The translations under genes and the position numbers were made by a program. A stretch of 64,000 nt of DNA. Source: Klebsiella grimontii (lineage in GTDB: Bacteria > Pseudomonadota > Gammaproteobacteria > Enterobacterales > Enterobacteriaceae). Where the stretch lies: assembly GCF_900200035.1 (NCBI RefSeq), contig NZ_FZTC01000022.1, positions 1-64,000 of the forward strand, in the 5' to 3' direction. A model generated the notes under the pieces. That model saw only the letters and a program-made list of their open reading frames with translations, did not search any database and had not been told where the DNA came from. Shown one piece after another: positions 17,624-26,976 of this stretch. Each line of letters opens with the position of its first letter. Within the stretch, counting starts at the first letter, position 1.

Positions 17624-18713
17624 ACGGCCGCTCGCCGGCGATTTTCATTACTTCGGCCCCCAGGGTGACAAACGGCGCCCGACGGCTGGCATAAATCAGC
17701 CCGCCCGATGTCGGGCGCACCGCTTTGACCATATCGGTCAGCGGATCGATGATTTCCGCGACCACATCGTCGGCGCTGACCCACTCGCCGGGCTGTTTTA
17801 ACAGCACCAGGATGCCGGTCGCCGGGGCGGTAACAATCTCCCCGGCGGCAAACGGCAGCATTACCGTTTCCTGCTGCGGAATCTCAGGCTTCGCGCCGGC
17901 CAGTACGCCGCGGTACTGCAGATAGCGATAAAGACGTTCGGCATCGTCGCAGGCGGTGGCGTGATCCACCTCCTGCTGGCCGCGCAGTTCGACGGTCACC
18001 GCCATACAGCCGGGCTGCTGCTGCGAGCGCGATGAATCACGCGCCGCCAGGCGCTGCCACGGCAGGCCGCAGGCCTCATCAAACGAATGACCGCCGCTCT
18101 CCTGCGACAGCAGCACGGCGCCAATACCGAGGAAAGCCGCCAGAACTTTCGCCTCGCGTTGCCAGGCCGGGTCGGCGTAGAGATGCAAAATCGCCTGGTC
18201 ATCGCAGTGCAGATCGAGTACCAAATCGGCATCGCAGGCGAGGCCCAGCAGATGATGGCGCAGGGCCTGAACTTCGCTGACCACGGGCAGCGCCGCCAGC
18301 GCCTCCCGCATCGCCGCGCGCACCTGCTGCAGGTACTCGCGGCGCGAACCGGGCGATGGCGCACGCAGATAGGGCTGCGCCAGGGCAGCCAGATCGGGGA
18401 AATCGCGGTTAAAATTACGCCCGCTTGCCAGATCGAAACGACCTATGCCGCCGCTGAGCAGCACCTGGGCCAGCCCCGGCGGGTTGGCCACCGGCACGAG
18501 AATGATTTCGCCGCGCAGCTCGCCGCGCCGTTCCGCCTGACTGAGTAATCTTTTAAGATAATGCAGAACCAGCATGCCCGGAATTTCATCGGCGTGCAGC
18601 CCCGCCTGCAGATAGACCTTCTCTCCTGTGCCGGGCGCGCCGAAATGAAAATGGCTTAATTGCCGCTGCCCACCGAGTGCATGTTCAGGTAATGTATAGT
18701 GTTTAATTTTCAT
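17595..18713 (-). CDS. Succinylglutamate desuccinylase/aspartoacylase-family (M14-like) hydrolase
   Basis: A 372-residue zinc hydrolase. The metal site is recognisable from GLHADEIPG (His40, Glu43) and DLHCDDQ, and GRNFNRDFP is the substrate-carboxylate region typical of the family. The C-terminal third (about 275-372) is a beta-barrel-like AstE/AspA extension. Relatives remove acyl groups from acylated amino acids such as N-acetylaspartate or N-succinylglutamate, or cleave amide bonds of modified amino acids. It is divergent from the Lrp/AsnC-type regulator, whose reading frame begins within its start region, and precedes a basic-amino-acid transport cluster, so an acylated amino acid related to arginine is a reasonable but unproven substrate. 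Confidence 0.78.
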   Translation of the reverse strand: MKIKHYTLPEHALGGQRQLSHFHFGAPGTGEKVYLQAGLHADEIPGMLVLHYLKRLLSQAERRGELRGEIILVPVANPPGLAQVLLSGGIGRFDLASGRNFNRDFPDLAALAQPYLRAPSPGSRREYLQQVRAAMREALAALPVVSEVQALRHHLLGLACDADLVLDLHCDDQAILHLYADPAWQREAKVLAAFLGIGAVLLSQESGGHSFDEACGLPWQRLAARDSSRSQQQPGCMAVTVELRGQQEVDHATACDDAERLYRYLQYRGVLAGAKPEIPQQETVMLPFAAGEIVTAPATGILVLLKQPGEWVSADDVVAEIIDPLTDMVKAVRPTSGGLIYASRRAPFVTLGAEVMKIAGERPFSGGGGLAL

Positions 18714-18727
18714 TGGACGTCCTGGTT

Positions 18728-19183
18728 GTGGAAAAGAAAATCCGGCTTGACCGTATCGATCACAAGATCCTTGAAATCCTGCGCCGGGATGGCCGCATTT
18801 CTTATCAAAAGCTCTCGGAGCAGGTAAACCTTACCGCCCGTCCGTGCCTGGAACGGGTGCGCAGCCTCGAGCGCGACGGCATTATTCGCGGCTACAGCGC
18901 CATTGTAGAACTGCCCGAGCCGGAGCACGCGTTTGTGGTGCAGGCGCAAATCGCGCTGGCCGACCACGGGCGATCGCAGCCGGTGTTTGAACAGGAGATG
19001 CGCCAGACGCCCGAAGTGCTGGACTGCTGGCTGGTCAGCGGCAGCTTCGACTTTCTGGTGCGTATCGGCTGCCGCAGCATGGCGCACTACTGCCAGCTGG
19101 CGGATAGCTGGCTGACCAGTAAAAAGTTTCACGTCGATAAAATCGTCACCCTCACCGAACTGCAGGCCATTAAGCGCTCTTGA
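18728..19183 (+). CDS. Lrp/AsnC-family transcriptional regulator
   Basis: About 151 residues: an N-terminal winged helix (DRIDHKILEILRRDGRISYQKLSEQVNLT) and a C-terminal RAM ligand-binding domain (FVVQAQIAL ... VLDCWLVSGSFDFLVRI). Such proteins sense amino acids and usually control adjacent transport or catabolic genes. The start is uncertain. A GTG at 18728 with GGAC upstream fits family length; a TTG at 18713 would overlap the divergent hydrolase start. The neighbouring hydrolase and amino-acid uptake genes are its likely targets. Confidence 0.85.
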   Translation: MEKKIRLDRIDHKILEILRRDGRISYQKLSEQVNLTARPCLERVRSLERDGIIRGYSAIVELPEPEHAFVVQAQIALADHGRSQPVFEQEMRQTPEVLDCWLVSGSFDFLVRIGCRSMAHYCQLADSWLTSKKFHVDKIVTLTELQAIKRS

Positions 19184-19909
19184 CTAGCCGCGACGGATAA
19201 ACGCCAGCCAGCGCCGCTCGGCGCGCGCGAAGGTGAAAATCAGCAAAAAGGTGCAGAGCAGATACAGCGCCGCGGCCATCAGAAACGGAATAAACGGCGA
19301 ATAGGTCATGGCGTAGAACGCGCGGGCCACGCCGGTAATATCCAGCAGGGTCACGGTGCTGGCCAGCGACGTGGCGTGCAGCAAAAAGACCATTTCATTA
19401 TTCAGCGCCGGGATCCCGCGCCTCAGGGTCGCGGGCAGAACCAGACGGCGAATAATTTGCCATTTCCCCATCCCGTAGGCTTCTCCGGCGATCCACTCCT
19501 GGCGCGGGAAAGTCACCATCATCCCCGCCAGCAGCTCCGCAACGTACGCGGCAGTGTTGAGAACCAGCGCCAGGGTGGCGCAGAAGGTCGCATCGCGAAA
19601 CAGCAGCCAGAACGGCTGGTCGTTCATCCAGCCCGTTTGTACGATATCGAACTGCGACAGGCCGTAGTAAATCAGCATCAGTTGGAGATAGAGCGGCGTG
19701 CTGCGAAAAAAATATGTAAACGCGCGAATGGGCAGCGCCAGCCCGCGCGGACCGTACACCTGCCCCACCGCCATCGCTATCGCCAGCGCCATTCCGGGAA
19801 CGATGGAGAGTAAAAACAGCTCCGCCGTGACCGCCAGTCCGCTGGCGGCGCCGTTGCCGTCGCTCCACAAAAAGCTCGGAATCGCATCGATAAAGGTTTG
19901 CAGATTCAT
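19184..19909 (-). CDS. Polar amino-acid ABC transporter permease (HisM/ArtM type)
   Basis: A 241-residue inner-membrane permease of the His/Glu/Gln/Arg class, with the conserved TYFFRSTPLYLQLMLIYYG segment and the EAA loop (GEAYGMGKWQIIRRLVLPATLRRGIPAL). It pairs with the permease upstream; the genes overlap as ATGA. It ends immediately next to the stop of the Lrp/AsnC gene, which is convergent with it. Confidence 0.9.
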   Translation of the reverse strand: MNLQTFIDAIPSFLWSDGNGAASGLAVTAELFLLSIVPGMALAIAMAVGQVYGPRGLALPIRAFTYFFRSTPLYLQLMLIYYGLSQFDIVQTGWMNDQPFWLLFRDATFCATLALVLNTAAYVAELLAGMMVTFPRQEWIAGEAYGMGKWQIIRRLVLPATLRRGIPALNNEMVFLLHATSLASTVTLLDITGVARAFYAMTYSPFIPFLMAAALYLLCTFLLIFTFARAERRWLAFIRRG

Positions 19910-20598
19910 AAGGCCGCCCCCGCCGTGGAAGAGCGCAGCGCGTAACGCTTCGCCAGGCGGCTGAACAGCCAGCTGGAGAGCGCGGTAATCACCATGTAAA
20001 TCAGCGAGACCAGAAAATAGAAGAGGAACGGCTTTTGCGTGGCGCGCCCAGCCTGTTCGGCCAGCCAGACCATATCCTCAAGGCCGAGGATCGACACCAG
20101 CGCTGACGCTTTCATCAGCCCCAGCCAGTTGTTGTTGATGCCCGGGATCGCGAAGCTCAGCATCTGCGGCAGCATCACCCGGCGGAATACCGTCCAGGGT
20201 CGCATCCCGTAGGCCTGCGCGGCTTCGGTTTGCCCGCTATCGACGGTCAGAAACGCGCCGCGAAAAGTCTCGGTGTAATAGGCGCCGAAAACAAAGCCAA
20301 TCGCCAGCACGCCGGAGATAAAAGTATTGAAGCGCACCGGCCCCAGCCCCACCAGACCCAGCAGCAGGTTAACCAGCATCTCGCCGCCGAAAAACAGCAG
20401 CAGCATAATCACCAACTCCGGGATCCCGCGTACCAGCGTAGTGTAGGCGGTGGAAAACAGGCGCAGCCACGGCGGGCCGAAGAGCTTAATCAGCGAGTTA
20501 ATCAGCCCCAGCAGCAGAGCGACCAGTAATGAAGAGAGCATCACGCACAGCGAAAGCGCCGCGCCGCGTAACAACAGGGGTAAATAGTCTGCGACCAT
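19906..20598 (-). CDS. Polar amino-acid ABC transporter permease (HisQ/ArtQ type)
   Basis: A 230-residue permease, partner of the HisM-type protein. It shows the TTLVRGIPELVIMLLLFFGG motif and the EAA loop (AAQAYGMRPWTVFRRVMLPQMLSFAIPG). The two permeases would form the heterodimeric channel for the binding protein encoded upstream at 20663-21436. No ATP-binding subunit gene is found in this cluster. Confidence 0.9.
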   Translation of the reverse strand: MVADYLPLLLRGAALSLCVMLSSLLVALLLGLINSLIKLFGPPWLRLFSTAYTTLVRGIPELVIMLLLFFGGEMLVNLLLGLVGLGPVRFNTFISGVLAIGFVFGAYYTETFRGAFLTVDSGQTEAAQAYGMRPWTVFRRVMLPQMLSFAIPGINNNWLGLMKASALVSILGLEDMVWLAEQAGRATQKPFLFYFLVSLIYMVITALSSWLFSRLAKRYALRSSTAGAAL

Positions 20599-20662
20599 AT
20601 TCAGCCTTCCGCGGAGGTCGTAAAGGGGCGCAGGCCAGCGCCCACGCCCGCACCTTTACGAC

Positions 20663-21436
20663 TTATTTGCCATAAATATCAAAGCTAAAGTATTTTTTCT
20701 GAATGGCGTCATAGGTCCCGTCGGCGCGGATTGCCTTAATGGCCCCGTTCAGCGCATCGCGCAGCGCCGGATTGTCTTTATTGACCGCAATCCCGACGTC
20801 GGAGGAGATGCCGCCGTCCTGGATAACCGGGCCGGCAAAGGCGAATTTCTGCCCGCGTGGGGTATCAATAAAGCCGGTCGCCGCCTGGATATTATCCTGC
20901 AACGCGGCGTCGATGCGCCCGGAGAGCAGGTCGAGGTAGACGTTATCCTGGTTAGCGTAACCGACAATCTTCACGCCATGATTGGCCCAGTTGGCCTTCG
21001 CAAACGCTTCATGGGTAGAGCCGGTCTGAACGCCGACGGTTTTGCCTTTCAGGCTGGCGGCATCCGGCAGCAGCGGGCTGCCTTTGCGCGCCACCAGCTG
21101 CGCCGCGCTGCGGTAGTAGCGGTCGGTGAAATCCACTTCCTTTTTACGTTCATCGGTAATATTGAGCGAGGCTATAATGGCATCGAACTTATGCGCGTTG
21201 AGGGCGGCGATCATGCTCTCAAACGGCTGCTTCACGAAAACGCATTTGGCTTTTAGCTGGGTGCACAGCGCGTTGGCGATATCAATATCAAAGCCGGTGA
21301 TTTCGCCGCTGGGCGCCAGCACGTCAAAAGGCGGATAGCCGCCATCGACGCCAAAGCTGATGGTGTCAAACTGCTGGGCGGCCAGCGGCGCGCTCAGCGC
21401 CATACAGGCCAGTAATGCGGCAAGGCGTATTTTCAT
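20663..21436 (-). CDS. Basic amino-acid ABC transporter substrate-binding protein (ArgT/HisJ-like)
   Basis: A 257-residue family-3 periplasmic binding protein with a Sec signal peptide (cleavage near PLAA-QQFD) and conserved blocks GVDGGYPPFDVLAPSGEITGFD, IIASLNITDERKKEVDFT and TVGVQTGSTHEAF. The pattern is closest to lysine/arginine/ornithine-binding proteins. It sits between the permease genes and the dimethylargininase-like gene, suggesting arginine or a methylated arginine as ligand. Confidence 0.88.
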   Translation of the reverse strand: MKIRLAALLACMALSAPLAAQQFDTISFGVDGGYPPFDVLAPSGEITGFDIDIANALCTQLKAKCVFVKQPFESMIAALNAHKFDAIIASLNITDERKKEVDFTDRYYRSAAQLVARKGSPLLPDAASLKGKTVGVQTGSTHEAFAKANWANHGVKIVGYANQDNVYLDLLSGRIDAALQDNIQAATGFIDTPRGQKFAFAGPVIQDGGISSDVGIAVNKDNPALRDALNGAIKAIRADGTYDAIQKKYFSFDIYGK

Positions 21437-21463
21437 TTTGATTCCCCGGTGTTGGCGCGATGA

Positions 21464-22225
21464 TTAAAAACGCAGTGAGAGGCAGGTCAGGCCGCCATCC
21501 ATTTTCTTAAATTCGCTGGTGTCGAGCTGCACGATAGGCATTCCCAGCTTGCTGATTTCGCCGAGGGTATGGGGATAGCCCTGCGGCGTAATTAAGCTAT
21601 CGTTGATCCACAGCGTATTTCCGGCGTAGGCCTCCTCCTCCGGGATCACGATGCTGTTGAAACCGCTAAATGCCGGATGGTTAACGTAGCCTTCCGTCAG
21701 CAGCAGCGTATTGCGGCCCACGTAGTTGACGATTGATTTCAGATGCAGACCGGCGCTGACTTCGATCGCCGCGACCTGATAGCCGTGCGGCTCAACGGCG
21801 GCGGCAAACTCGCGGATCCCCTGCTCATCGGTGCGCGCCGTCAGGCCGATAAAAAACTGCTTATCCACTAACAGCACGTCGCCGCCGTCCATATGCCCGC
21901 GCTCGCTCATCCGCGCCAGCGGACGAAACCCCGCCAGCACCGGCGCAATGGTATCGACTTCGCCCTGACGGCTCGGCGCGCCCGGATGGGTAATCACCGC
22001 CAGTTCCGGCATGACCACGGCGGTATCTTCAACAAAGTGCGCATCAGGATAATCCGCCGCCGGAGGCAGCACCGTGACCTTCAGGCCAAGCTGCAGCAGG
22101 GTTTCCACATAGGCGAGAAACTGGCGGGTGGTGGCGGCGATATCCGGCGCGCCCAGCTGGGCGGTAGTTTGTCCCGCGCCGCAGGTGGCGGCCGGTAGGC
22201 GGGCGATAGCCTGGGTAAAATGCAT
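21464..22225 (-). CDS. Dimethylarginine dimethylaminohydrolase-like amidinotransferase-fold enzyme
   Basis: A 253-residue protein of the guanidino-modifying superfamily. It aligns along its length with remembered Pseudomonas aeruginosa DDAH. The catalytic Cys is Cys248 (DGGLTCLSLRF, against DGGVSCMSLRF), the His is His161 (GLHLKS), and the substrate-binding block is HFVEDTAVV. The acidic residue Glu114 of the Pseudomonas enzyme appears as Asp113 (MDGGDVL). The family hydrolyses N-omega-methylated arginine to citrulline and methylamines, and some members use arginine or other guanidines. It is the first gene of an operon with the amino-acid uptake genes, so the cluster probably imports and degrades arginine derivatives. 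Confidence 0.85.
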   Translation of the reverse strand: MHFTQAIARLPAATCGAGQTTAQLGAPDIAATTRQFLAYVETLLQLGLKVTVLPPAADYPDAHFVEDTAVVMPELAVITHPGAPSRQGEVDTIAPVLAGFRPLARMSERGHMDGGDVLLVDKQFFIGLTARTDEQGIREFAAAVEPHGYQVAAIEVSAGLHLKSIVNYVGRNTLLLTEGYVNHPAFSGFNSIVIPEEEAYAGNTLWINDSLITPQGYPHTLGEISKLGMPIVQLDTSEFKKMDGGLTCLSLRF

Positions 22226-22609
22226 AAAGAACCCTCTGGTATTGGTCGCATTGTTTAAGGCAAAACGGTGAGTGAATTTGATTATTAATCAGATGCCGCC
22301 GCCAATCAGGCTGAATCACTTCCCCGGGCCGCTTATTCACGCTGTATATCAGTTCAGGTTCAACGTATTCCGCTGTTGGCCCCCTGAAAGCGCCGAATGA
22401 GGGTAATAAGCAGCCCTGTTCGCCAGGCCGGTAGTCGAAAATGACTAAGCGTAAATTGCGCGTAAATATTCACCGTAAACGGCTCAGCGAAAAGCCTTTT
22501 TTACAGACATATCTGGACAGTCTTTTCATAATTCCTCCATTTTTAAGCGGCGTTCGCTGGCTAAACTAGTATCATTCCGTGAAACGTTTCAGGATGAGAT
22601 AGCAAATTA
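22226..22609. other. Divergent promoter region between the DDAH-like operon and mdtA
   Basis: The region has no ORF of note. Toward the DDAH-like gene there is a short palindrome TGATTATTAATCA (22279-22291) that could serve the Lrp/AsnC-type regulator. Near mdtA a CTCCAT core (22535-22540) recalls part of the BaeR box, but the rest of that box matches poorly. The 12-bp palindrome at 22580-22591 is listed separately. Confidence 0.4.
22580..22591. promoter_or_regulatory. Perfect 12-bp palindrome TGAAACGTTTCA in the mdtA leader
   Basis: The sequence TGAAACGTTTCA is a perfect palindrome of the type bound by Cra (FruR) and some other LacI-family proteins. It ends 18 bases before the mdtA ATG and so lies in the untranslated leader or core promoter. 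Binding is inferred only from the match. Confidence 0.45.
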
Positions 22610-23854
22610 ATGAAAGGTAGCAATAAAAGCCGTTGGGCAGCCGTGCTGGTGGTGGCAATCATCGCGGGTGCCGCGTACTGGTTTTGGCAGGGTCGCGAAG
22701 CGGCAAACGCGCCGTCGGCAACGGCGGCAGGTCCGGGGCCCGGCGGCGGGCGTGCTGGCCGTTTTGGCGCCGCCCTCGCGCCGGTGCAGGCGGCAACCGC
22801 CGCCAGCGAAGCGGTGCCCCGCTATCTTTCCGGCCTCGGTACGGTAACGGCGGCGAATACCGTCACCGTTCGCAGCCGCGTCGACGGTCAGCTGCTGGCC
22901 ATCCACTTTACCGAAGGCCAGCAGGTCAAAGCGGGCGATCTGCTCGCGGAAATCGACCCCAGCCAGTTTAAGGTCGCCCTCGCCCAGGCCGAAGGCCAGC
23001 TGGCGAAAGATCGGGCAACCCTGGCCAACGCCCGCCGCGATCTGGCGCGCTACCAGCAGCTGGTGAAAACCAATCTGGTTTCCCGTCAGGAGCTGGATAC
23101 CCAGCAGTCGCTGGTCAGCGAAACCCAGGGCACGATCAAAGCGGACGAAGCCGCCGTCGCCAGCGCCCAGCTGCAGCTGAACTGGAGCCGCATCACCGCG
23201 CCGATCGACGGCCGGGTCGGCTTAAAGCAGGTGGATATCGGCAACCAAATCTCCAGCGGCGATACCACCGGGATCGTGGTGCTGACGCAAACCCACCCGA
23301 TCGACGTCGTGTTTACGCTGCCGGAAAACCAAATCGCCACGGTGGTACAGGCGCAAAAGGCGGGGAAAAAGCTGGTCGTCGAAGCCTGGGACCGCACCAA
23401 TAAACAGAAAATCAGCGAAGGCTCACTGCTGAGCCTCGATAATCAGATTGACGCCACCACCGGCACCATCAAGCTGAAAGCGCGCTTTACTAACCTGGAC
23501 GATGCCCTGTTCCCGAATCAGTTCGTTAACGCCCGGATGCTGGTCGATACCGAGCAGAACGCGGTGGTGATCCCAACCGCCGCGCTGCAAATGGGTAACG
23601 AAGGCCATTTTGTCTGGGTTCTGAACGCTGAGAACAAAGTCAGCAAGCACACCGTCACGCCGGGTATTCAGGACAGCCTGAAAGTGGTGATTAACGCCGG
23701 GCTTTCCGCCGGCGATCGCGTAGTGACCGACGGTATCGACCGTCTGACCGAAGGCGCGAAGGTTGAAGTGGTGGAAGCCCAGAATGCGGCTAGCGCCGCC
23801 GAACCGGCGAAAGCCACCAGCCGCGAATACGGTAAAAAAGGAGCGCGCTCCTGA
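22610..23854 (+). CDS. mdtA: MdtA, periplasmic adaptor of the MdtABC efflux pump
   Basis: A 414-residue membrane-fusion protein linking the RND transporters to the outer-membrane channel TolC. It has an N-terminal membrane anchor (about residues 9-26), a lipoyl/alpha-hairpin pair ([33 protein letters not shown]) and barrel domains, and it matches remembered E. coli MdtA through to the C-terminal KKGARS. It opens the mdtABCD-baeSR operon; its stop overlaps the mdtB start (TGATG). In E. coli the operon is activated by BaeR under envelope stress and gives resistance to novobiocin and bile salts. Confidence 0.97.
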   Translation: MKGSNKSRWAAVLVVAIIAGAAYWFWQGREAANAPSATAAGPGPGGGRAGRFGAALAPVQAATAASEAVPRYLSGLGTVTAANTVTVRSRVDGQLLAIHFTEGQQVKAGDLLAEIDPSQFKVALAQAEGQLAKDRATLANARRDLARYQQLVKTNLVSRQELDTQQSLVSETQGTIKADEAAVASAQLQLNWSRITAPIDGRVGLKQVDIGNQISSGDTTGIVVLTQTHPIDVVFTLPENQIATVVQAQKAGKKLVVEAWDRTNKQKISEGSLLSLDNQIDATTGTIKLKARFTNLDDALFPNQFVNARMLVDTEQNAVVIPTAALQMGNEGHFVWVLNAENKVSKHTVTPGIQDSLKVVINAGLSAGDRVVTDGIDRLTEGAKVEVVEAQNAASAAEPAKATSREYGKKGARS

Positions 23855-26800
23855 TGCAAGTGCTACCGCCGAGCAGTACGGGCGGCCCATCCCGTCTGTT
23901 TATCATGCGCCCGGTCGCCACCACGCTGTTAATGGTGGCCATTATGCTGGCCGGGATTATCGGCTATCGTTTCCTACCGGTTTCGGCGCTGCCGGAAGTG
24001 GACTACCCGACGATTCAGGTGGTAACGCTCTATCCCGGCGCCAGCCCGGACGTGATGACCTCGTCGGTGACCGCCCCGCTGGAGCGGCAGTTTGGCCAGA
24101 TGTCCGGCCTTAAGCAGATGTCCTCCCAGAGCTCCGGCGGCGCGTCGGTGGTCACGCTCCAGTTCCAGCTCACGCTGCCGCTGGACGTCGCTGAGCAGGA
24201 AGTGCAGGCGGCCATCAACGCCGCCACCAACCTGCTGCCCTCGGACCTGCCTAACCCGCCGGTCTACAGCAAAGTGAACCCTGCCGATCCGCCAATTATG
24301 ACCCTCGCGGTCACCTCTTCCGCCGTGCCGATGACCCAGGTCGAAGATATGGTCGAGACCCGCGTGGCGCAAAAAATCTCCCAGGTTTCCGGCGTCGGGC
24401 TGGTGACTCTGGCGGGCGGGCAGCGCCCGGCGGTACGCGTCAAGCTCAACGCCCAGGCCATCGCCGCCCTCGGCTTGACCAGCGAAACGGTACGCACCGC
24501 GATTACCAGCGCTAACGTCAATTCGGCGAAGGGTAGCCTCGACGGCCCGTCGCGGGCGGTTACCCTCTCCGCCAACGATCAGATGCAGTCGGCGGAGGAT
24601 TACCGCCGGCTGATTATCGCCTGGCAGAACGGCGCGCCGATTCGCCTCGGCGACGTCGCTACCGTGGAACAGGGCGCGGAAAACAGCTGGCTCGGAGCAT
24701 GGGCCAACAATCAGCGGGCGATCGTCATGAACGTCCAGCGCCAGCCGGGGGCGAATATTATCTCGACCGCCGACAGCATCCGCCAGATGCTGCCGCAGCT
24801 GACCGAAAGCCTGCCGAAATCAGTCAAAGTACAGGTGCTTTCCGACCGCACTACCAACATCCGGGCGTCGGTTAGCGACACCCAGTTCGAGCTGATGCTG
24901 GCTATCGCCCTGGTGGTGATGATTATTTACGTCTTTCTGCGCAACGTCCCGGCGACAATTATTCCCGGCATCGCCGTGCCGCTATCGCTGGTCGGCACCT
25001 TTGCGGTAATGGTGTTTCTCGATTTCTCGATTAACAACCTGACGCTGATGGCCCTGACCATCGCCACCGGCTTTGTGGTCGATGACGCCATCGTGGTGAT
25101 CGAAAACATCTCGCGCTATATCGAGAAAGGCGAAAAGCCGCTGGCCGCCGCCCTGAAAGGGGCCGGAGAGATTGGCTTTACCATTATCTCGTTGACCTTC
25201 TCGCTGATTGCGGTGCTGATCCCGCTGCTGTTTATGGGCGATATCGTGGGCCGCCTGTTCCGCGAGTTCGCCATTACCCTGGCGGTGGCGATCCTGATCT
25301 CCGCGGTGGTGTCGCTGACCCTGACGCCGATGATGTGCGCCCGCATGCTCAGCCATGAATCGCTGCGCAAGCAGAACCGCTTCTCGCGCGCCAGCGAACG
25401 CTTTTTTGAGCGGGTGATTGCCGTCTACGGCCGCTGGCTGAGCCGGGTGCTGAATCATCCGTGGCTGACCCTGAGCGTAGCCCTCAGCACCCTGGCGCTG
25501 TCGATTATGCTGTGGGTGTTTATTCCGAAAGGCTTCTTCCCGATTCAGGACAACGGTATTATCCAGGGCACGCTACAGGCGCCGCAGTCGGCGTCGTTCG
25601 CCAATATGGCCGAGCGCCAGCAGCAGGTGTCGGCGGCGATACTCAAAGATCCGGCGGTGGAAAGCCTGACCTCTTTCGTCGGCGTCGACGGCACCAACCC
25701 GGCGCTGAACAGCGCCCGCCTGCAGATTAACCTCAAGCCGCTGGATGAACGCGACGATCGTGTGCAGACGGTGATCGGCCGTCTGCAAAACGCGGTGAGC
25801 GGCATCCCCGGCGTCGAGCTCTATCTCCAGCCGACCCAGGATCTGACCATTGACACCACCGTCAGCCGGACCCAGTACCAGTTCACCCTGCAGGCGAATT
25901 CGCTGGACGCGCTGAGCAACTGGGTCCCGCAGCTGCTGGCCCGGCTGCAGGCGCTGCCGCAGCTCTCCGACGTCAGCAGCGACTGGCAGGATAAGGGGCT
26001 GGCGGCGTATATCAACGTTGATCGCGACAGCGCCAGCCGCCTCGGCATCAGCATGGCGGACGTCGATAACGCCCTGTATAACGCCTTTGGTCAGCGTCTG
26101 ATTTCCACCATCTATACCCAGGCGAACCAGTACCGCGTGGTGCTGGAGCATGATACCCAGGCCACGCCGGGGCTGGCGGCGCTGGACAATATCCGCCTCA
26201 CCAGCAGCGACGGCGGGATCGTGCCGCTCACCGCGATCGCCAAAGTCGAGCAGCGCTTTGCTCCGCTGTCGATTAACCATCTCGATCAGTTCCCGGTCAC
26301 CACCATTTCGTTTAACGTGCCGGACAACTATTCGCTGGGCGATGCGGTCGAGGCGATTCTTAGCGCCGAGCAGGCGCTGGACTTCCCGAGCGACATCCGC
26401 ACCCAGTTCCAGGGCAGCTCGCTGGCCTTCCAGTCGGCGCTCGGCAGTACCGTCTGGCTGGTGGTCGCCGCGGTGGTGGCGATGTATATCGTCCTCGGCG
26501 TGCTGTATGAGAGCTTTATTCACCCGATCACCATTCTCTCCACCCTGCCGACGGCGGGCGTCGGCGCGCTGCTGGCGCTATGGCTGGCCGGGAGCGAGCT
26601 GGACGTTATCGCCATTATCGGCATCATCTTGCTGATCGGCATCGTCAAGAAAAACGCCATCATGATGATCGACTTCGCGCTGGCCGCCGAACGCGAACAG
26701 GGTATGCCGCCGCGCGAGGCGATTTATCAGGCCTGTCTGCTGCGTTTTCGCCCGATCCTGATGACCACCCTCGCCGCCCTGTTCGGCGCGCTGCCGCTGA

Positions 26801-26976
26801 TGCTCAGTACCGGCGTCGGCGCGGAGCTGCGGCGACCGCTGGGGATTGGTATGGTCGGTGGCCTGATGCTCAGCCAGGTGCTAACGCTGTTCACCACGCC
26901 GGTTATCTATCTGCTGTTCGACCGCCTGTCGCTGTATATGAAGAGCCGCTTCCCGCGGCGTGAGGAGGAGGCGTAG
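23854..26976 (+). CDS. mdtB: MdtB, RND multidrug efflux transporter subunit
   Basis: A 1040-residue RND inner-membrane transporter with twelve predicted helices and two large periplasmic loops. Proton-relay aspartates sit in [16 protein letters not shown], and the C-terminal [14 protein letters not shown] and [11 protein letters not shown] motifs are intact. It forms a heteromultimer with MdtC (in E. coli reported as two MdtB to one MdtC) and works with MdtA and TolC. It is translationally coupled to mdtA and ends directly before mdtC. Confidence 0.97.
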   Translation: MQVLPPSSTGGPSRLFIMRPVATTLLMVAIMLAGIIGYRFLPVSALPEVDYPTIQVVTLYPGASPDVMTSSVTAPLERQFGQMSGLKQMSSQSSGGASVVTLQFQLTLPLDVAEQEVQAAINAATNLLPSDLPNPPVYSKVNPADPPIMTLAVTSSAVPMTQVEDMVETRVAQKISQVSGVGLVTLAGGQRPAVRVKLNAQAIAALGLTSETVRTAITSANVNSAKGSLDGPSRAVTLSANDQMQSAEDYRRLIIAWQNGAPIRLGDVATVEQGAENSWLGAWANNQRAIVMNVQRQPGANIISTADSIRQMLPQLTESLPKSVKVQVLSDRTTNIRASVSDTQFELMLAIALVVMIIYVFLRNVPATIIPGIAVPLSLVGTFAVMVFLDFSINNLTLMALTIATGFVVDDAIVVIENISRYIEKGEKPLAAALKGAGEIGFTIISLTFSLIAVLIPLLFMGDIVGRLFREFAITLAVAILISAVVSLTLTPMMCARMLSHESLRKQNRFSRASERFFERVIAVYGRWLSRVLNHPWLTLSVALSTLALSIMLWVFIPKGFFPIQDNGIIQGTLQAPQSASFANMAERQQQVSAAILKDPAVESLTSFVGVDGTNPALNSARLQINLKPLDERDDRVQTVIGRLQNAVSGIPGVELYLQPTQDLTIDTTVSRTQYQFTLQANSLDALSNWVPQLLARLQALPQLSDVSSDWQDKGLAAYINVDRDSASRLGISMADVDNALYNAFGQRLISTIYTQANQYRVVLEHDTQATPGLAALDNIRLTSSDGGIVPLTAIAKVEQRFAPLSINHLDQFPVTTISFNVPDNYSLGDAVEAILSAEQALDFPSDIRTQFQGSSLAFQSALGSTVWLVVAAVVAMYIVLGVLYESFIHPITILSTLPTAGVGALLALWLAGSELDVIAIIGIILLIGIVKKNAIMMIDFALAAEREQGMPPREAIYQACLLRFRPILMTTLAALFGALPLMLSTGVGAELRRPLGIGMVGGLMLSQVLTLFTTPVIYLLFDRLSLYMKSRFPRREEEA

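Noticed and set aside
18032-18548. Plus-strand frames opposite the aspartoacylase-like gene
   Set aside because: They are Arg/Gly/Gln-rich shadow frames without start signals, opposite a gene with intact zinc-ligand motifs.
22525-22545. Full BaeR box upstream of mdtA
   Set aside because: Only the CTCCAT core agrees with the remembered consensus; flanking positions fit too poorly to annotate.
17624-22609. Missing ATP-binding subunit for the amino-acid ABC transporter
   Set aside because: I looked for Walker A/LSGGQ-type frames on both strands in this interval and found none, so no ATPase feature is listed.
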